From the NCBI GenBank assembly GCA_022606135.1, contig JABYQN010000003.1, positions 2,852,001 to 2,916,000 on the forward strand: a DNA stretch of 64,000 bases. The letters run 5' to 3'. Numbering within the stretch: the stretch's first letter is position 1; every line of letters begins with the position of its first letter. The notes beneath the pieces were generated by a model, which was not told the DNA's origin, made no database searches, and was given only the letters and a program-made list of their open reading frames with translations. Shown piece after piece: positions 59,500 to 64,000 of the stretch. The position numbers and the translations under genes are program-made. Source of the DNA: Fomes fomentarius. Lineage: Eukaryota; Basidiomycota; Agaricomycetes; Polyporales; Polyporaceae.

Positions 59500-59710
59500 C
59501 ATCATTGTTCTTGCTGGCTGTTCAACCCAGCGCATTTTCTGCGTGGATCAGGATCAAGACCCCGAAAACTTTCCTCCAATACCAGGGATGGGATCTTGAA
59601 GACTCGCGCAGTAGCAGCAATGAGGCTCCACACGATCCGCCTGAAGACGGTCTCAAGAGCGATGATGGACAAGAGCTCGGCTGTGCGCGCGGACACGGAT
59701 CAATTCTGTG
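59500..59710 (-). pseudogene. Fragment of unknown gene X, copy 2
   Basis: Minus-strand frame LLSIIALETVFRRIVW, then VLEESFRGLDPDPR, matching copy 1 at 33.43-33.65 kb. The frame ends soon after. Family unknown. Confidence 0.45.
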
Positions 59711-61096
59711 TGTGACGTTCACGGACGGACGGATCTTGGACTGCGCTGGTGTGGACTGAGTTATCCAGCGAACATCCACATTGACTCATAGAGGTACTCT
59801 TACCTGCTCACGGCGAACATTCGTTGGGCGTCGGACAGGACATGTGTCATAGCTTCTGAACCAGATGGATATCGGATTCGAATCGCTAGGGACAACACTC
59901 GTCATGGTGATGAACCAACAAGATATCATGGCCCCTGTTCCACTACGCACTTATGGTCAATCTTCTCTTGATAGGAGAAATTGAGGAACTGTCGCAATGC
60001 CGCTGAACAAACTTGCGGTCATATTGATCAAGACCCGTTCCGAACCTGTCAACAAGGGCGCCGAGATCGACTTCGAGGCTATTGTCAAGGCATGCTCTAT
60101 CCTAATTTGCAACAACTGGGTCTCACTCTTCGTGTAGCTCTCGGACGGCGTCAATAGTGCTGACCTTCTTTATGTTGTGATTGATGTGGGCTTGTTCACA
60201 AGATGTGACAATCGACACACCTCTCACATTACTTTCTGAACAGCGTGGCCTTGTACCCAGCTGCTGAGCATATTGAGTATAGGATTTAGGGTCAGCGTCG
60301 TGGCTTGCATCTAAGTTGATAGCAATTTGGGGGAAGATGTATGTGGACCCTTCTGGAATCGCCATGCTGATGACCTCCGACTACGTCGGTGTCTAGGGAC
60401 ATCCGAAAGCTGATAGGTGCAGCTTGATCGATGTGTATGATGTCCAACATGTAGGCTAGAAGTGTTCAACTTGTCATACATATCCTCGGTAGTTTGGTGC
60501 AGACCCTTTGGGTTTGAACTCCAATCTCGGCATCTCCCTCGAATTCAGATGAGTGCCAGTTTGTAGCACACGAGATGAGACTAGATGGACACTCGGGTAC
60601 TACGGTGTTCGTTCGACGAGCCACTGAGGTGTATCCTAGGGTATCATATTCCGCAGAATCTCTACCGTCAATCACCTCAGTGCATACCTTGGTCACTAAG
60701 TGCCAAATGAGGATCTTGGTTACACGCAACACACGACCTTCGTATGCTGAGCTGTCCTTTGGGGAAACCTGATTACTGATCGTGTCCCTTCGAAGGGAGT
60801 AGTATAGCCTTCGCAACATCGGTGATGTACAATCGGAGCAATGAGATTTCATCGCAGTACTATTCTTGTATGGCTTTGACATGGTGAAGTTCTGGTGGCT
60901 ATGTGTATGTGTTTCTATCTCCATGCATAGCTCTGTTCGACTGCATGTTCGGCATCAAACCATCATGTTGGTACGAACCCTCTAGAAACCCTCAGTTGTG
61001 TGATCCAGTCGTGTCCGATCCGTTACAATCCACTATATGACCAACAGAGCCCTACAGGGTCGCCTGCCACCATTCAACGCTCATTCGTCCTATACC
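59711..61096. other. No gene assigned
   Basis: Between X and the DUF6533 gene. A short frame near 59998 (MPLNKLAVILIKTRSEP) has no known match. This spacer is about 600 bp longer than its counterpart at 32.6-33.4 kb and lacks the GGGTRC array. Confidence 0.4.
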
Positions 61097-63036
61097 ATGC
61101 CCTCCAGCTCCACAAATACAGAATTTGCCGCCTTTTTTGCTAGCCTGTAAGCATACATATTGTGTGATGTTCCACCTGCTGCATACTGACTACTTGAATA
61201 TGGGGTGCAGTCGCCGTGATAATTACTGTTATGTGGCAGCGAGTGGTCAGTTCACTCAGCATTGATCCCTTCTGACATACACTGATTGGTATGATGCCAT
61301 TAGTGCTGCTCATATGCGACACTCTTGTCACCTTCGAACATGAAGTAGACTGGTTCTGGTCAGGCAGAATGACTGGTGCTAGGATTTTGTTTTTTGCAAA
61401 CAGATACTTATCCCTCACTGGGAATGTTCTCGGTTTGACCGGATTTGTGCCTTTCTCTGACAAGGCAAGTTGTCAAGCACTATGGCTAGTGTAAATATCT
61501 GACCCCTGGCTGCCTCTCTCTAATTATGTGGAGTTAGAGGTGTGATGGTTCTATGGCTACAACTTCAATAGAGCGGATTGCTGATGAGCACTATAGCTGC
61601 ACATCCATGCAAAGAGTGGGATATGTGATAGAGTGTATTCAAATGATTCCGGCAGCTGGTAGGTTATATTCTTCTTGCTTCAGGCACCCGGCCATGTGTA
61701 TCAAAAGCTTATACCAGAATATCCTAGTGTTCTCCGCACTTCGTGCATTTGTACAGACCAGAAACAAACCCCTGTCGATCTTTGTCTTCATTCTTGGTCT
61801 TGTACCAGTTGGGATCAATCTGGTACATCAAGTGCATTCACAGTTGCCACATATGCTCTTCACTAACTTCTACAAAGGTACCTTTGCTTGTGCCCAATCA
61901 TGGTGTACAAATAGTCAACCTTGGTTGTCTGTTCGACTTTGATATATCATTGAAAACCGTTATAAGGTTTGTCTGCAGTGCTACTCACATGCATGTCTGT
62001 TAACACACAGATAAGATGTAGGAATCTCACACTGTGGAGTTGACAAACCAATTGAAACAACATACTGATGGATGGGGCTAGTGACTCTCGTTTCAAGGAC
62101 ATCTCTCATTGTTGCAGATGCCATACTTATTCTGATTACCTGGATGAGTCCAATGACCCGAGGTCTACGTATAAATATATGCAAAGACAAGAGGCAGTCA
62201 CTGGGTATGATTCTGGTGCGAAATGGTGAGCAGTTACTGCTATCTCTTTGCATGTGTATTATTTGTGATGTAGGATATATAGGAACTATATACTTCATGT
62301 GAGTTATCAAGCATATGCTCTGAGTTGCTCACAATCTCAGGTGTTGAACAATTAAGTGTGCTACTGTGTCTCAATGTTTGCCACCTATCGTTCTCCTTGG
62401 CAAATGTAAATCCATAATTCAGACATTTAAGCTATCCTTGTTCACTCACAAGAATATGTATGTAGATCTTTGGCAATGGAAGCTCAACAAGTGACATCAC
62501 TGCATTCATCCCTACGTGCGTTCACATTCAGAGTCACTCTTTCTACTGGCTAATCTACTAGCTCATATATCTCTTCATCACTGTTTAGGATTACAAGTAT
62601 CCTCATCTCGCACTTCCTTCTCGACCTCCAAGAATCATACCAGCAGAAAGTCAGGGTCAACTCTGATGATGTCCTCAATATCGGAAGCAACAACAGCACA
62701 CCAAGCTTTGTAGACCGAGTCATTGGATCGATCGCCTCTGACATCCATTCTGCTCAACCCAAGGCCGAAGATGACACAAACACCACTGGTACTAGGTCAG
62801 AGGATACACATGGAGTTGACAGGGATCACATCCGGATGGTTCACTTCGGCTCTGAAGGACACCCCAGAGGCGAGGAGACCACTTGCATCAAGCCGGACAG
62901 TTCAGTCATCAGTGAAGGACTAGAGAAAGGGCAGGAGCAATATGGTCTCGCTTGCACCGGCACTGCGCAGCAGATCCTCAAGGTTCCCTGTATGCCAATC
63001 ATGGATGGTTTCTGGGAGAACAAGGATTTCCCATGA
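61097..63036 (+). CDS. DUF6533 membrane protein, copy 2 of inverted duplicate
   Basis: Start MPSSSTNTEFAAFF, then RRDNYCYVAA, VLLICDTLVTFEHEVDWFWSG, ILFFANRYLSL, ATTSIERIADEHYSCTS, LRAFVQTRNKPLSIFVFILGLVPVGINL, TSLIVADAILILITWMSP, and the last exon ITSILISHFLLDLQESYQQ with a hydrophilic tail to TGA 63034-63036. Several short introns separate these parts. The frame is kept where copy 1 has lost 7 nt, so this copy is probably functional. Predicted seven helices; function unknown. Similarity to copy 1 is spread over the entire gene including introns. Confidence 0.75.
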
Positions 63037-63400
63037 GCAACTATGCCATGCATATACACACACGAGATCCTCACACATAGATACCCCTTTGAGAGACACA
63101 CAGACTCTTCCTTCTTGAAAGTCCCCATTTCTATTTTCGATGTCATAATCTGTATTTATTGTTGCAAGTGTGCACTACTAGCATGCTGCATGAGTCCATT
63201 CACTGTTTTGTCACAATCACATTCAAGCTCTCTTTGCAGCAGAGATGGGCAGCTTTCATGTATACTCGTGTATTCACAACCTCATATTTATTCATGTACT
63301 TCACAGACAGCATCATACAGAGACAAATTACTGTACAGGTATCACATCACTCTGCTTTCTTGTTCCTGTGTGATGCACCCTGATTGTCGATGACATTTAC
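63037..63400. other. 3' flank, no gene
   Basis: No coding homology recognised between the DUF6533 gene and the fragment at the window edge. Confidence 0.5.
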
Positions 63401-64000
63401 CTCAAGCTGCACTGCCCAGTGCAGCACCGGCATGATTCATGAAGCTGAACAACAACCTACAAGAGGGACGAAGTTGAACAGCAGCGTATCTATTCCAAAA
63501 TTGTACATTGAGCGACGAGAAACGTCTGTTGCGCCACCTTCCGTCCGACAAGTGTAGAAATCCCAAGTGATGCATGCTATGTATTCTCGACCAATGGGGC
63601 CCACTGGGACTTCGAAAGGCATCTGAGCTGAAAGCATGTTCTACAGCACGAGCAGCATCAATCCCGCCGCTGGAGCCATACTCTGCAGGAGTGCCAGTAG
63701 ATACCGCTTGATCCCACCCTTTGAGAATGCCTGGAGTAGCTTCATGAGCGAGCACCTGAGACTTCATGCCACAGAACTCTCCAGTACCACGTCAAAAGAG
63801 GTCTCGATTGGGGACTCTTCTTCCAGACGAGCTGCGTGTGGCCAAGTGCGAGGAGTGTCGCGTCGAAGACGTGGAAGAGCGCACGGGCGAACAGAAAAAT
63901 GAGGAGGATATACAGGATATACTCGGCTCCAACCAGTAGGTGCAGCGGGTCGAGGGACCTAGTGAAGATGGCGAGGTGAACTATTTGGGGGACGTGTGTG
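63401..64000 (-). pseudogene. Fragment at window edge with a membrane segment, unknown
   Basis: Reading leftward from the right edge, a frame gives PLHLLVGAEYILYILLIFLFARALFHVFDATLL, a likely membrane helix (64000 side to about 63820), followed by LGHTQLVWKKS. The frame then meets stops at about 63740 and further on. It could be a terminal exon or a remnant; the remainder lies outside the window. Family not recognised. Confidence 0.35.

Overview
The window is a nuclear segment of a filamentous basidiomycete, most likely a wood-decay Agaricomycete. Evidence: genes broken by many short (about 50-60 bp) GT-AG introns, several DUF6533/DUF6534 membrane proteins, a cytochrome P450 of the type expanded in polypores, a relic of a GH45 endoglucanase, and a Tf1-like chromodomain retrotransposon. 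No species is claimed.

Layout. 1-1227 has no recognisable gene. 1228-9722 is a full-length but decayed Ty3/gypsy chromovirus with two extra ORFs: one before gag and an intact 412-codon ORF between pol and the 3' LTR. A solo LTR of the same family lies head-to-head with it (9810-10325, 5-bp target duplication CGGGG). 10331-11533 is LTR-like debris. 11.5-14.2 kb holds three truncated genes (carnitine acetyltransferase C-terminus, RhoGEF/CNH C-terminus, haloacid dehalogenase). 14.5-17.7 kb is a P450 gene that seems disabled only by two small inverted-repeat elements inserted 14 bp apart in one exon. 18.1-21.9 kb carries a diverged gene duplication (copy A broken, copy B open) around a PD-(D/E)XK-like gene on the opposite strand. 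23-35.7 kb mixes DUF6533/6534 genes, a methyltransferase and several gene relics.

The core at 36.4-48.3 kb is conserved and intact: the SF3b subunit PHF5A/Rds3, a Snt2-type BAH-PHD-SANT-GATA chromatin protein, and a rhodanese-containing ubiquitin protease of the Doa4/USP8 type. Right of it are an intact phenol-hydroxylase-type FAD monooxygenase (49.9-52.6 kb), a small secreted DUF5648-like protein, and more relics (dehalogenase/P450, class III aminotransferase). A second copy of the DUF6533 block sits near the right edge.

Two themes connect the accessory parts. First, at least three segments left of the core recur inverted to its right (13.6-14.5 with 55.4-56.3; 30.6-33.65 with 59.5-63.0; 35.28-35.70 with 51.47-51.85 kb). 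Second, the relics decay by small deletions, which can be read directly by comparing duplicate copies. The retroelement instead decays mainly by CGA-to-TGA changes. The most unusual signals are the retroelement's predicted self-priming site, its intact accessory ORF, its helically phased U3 repeat, and the paired elements in the P450 exon.
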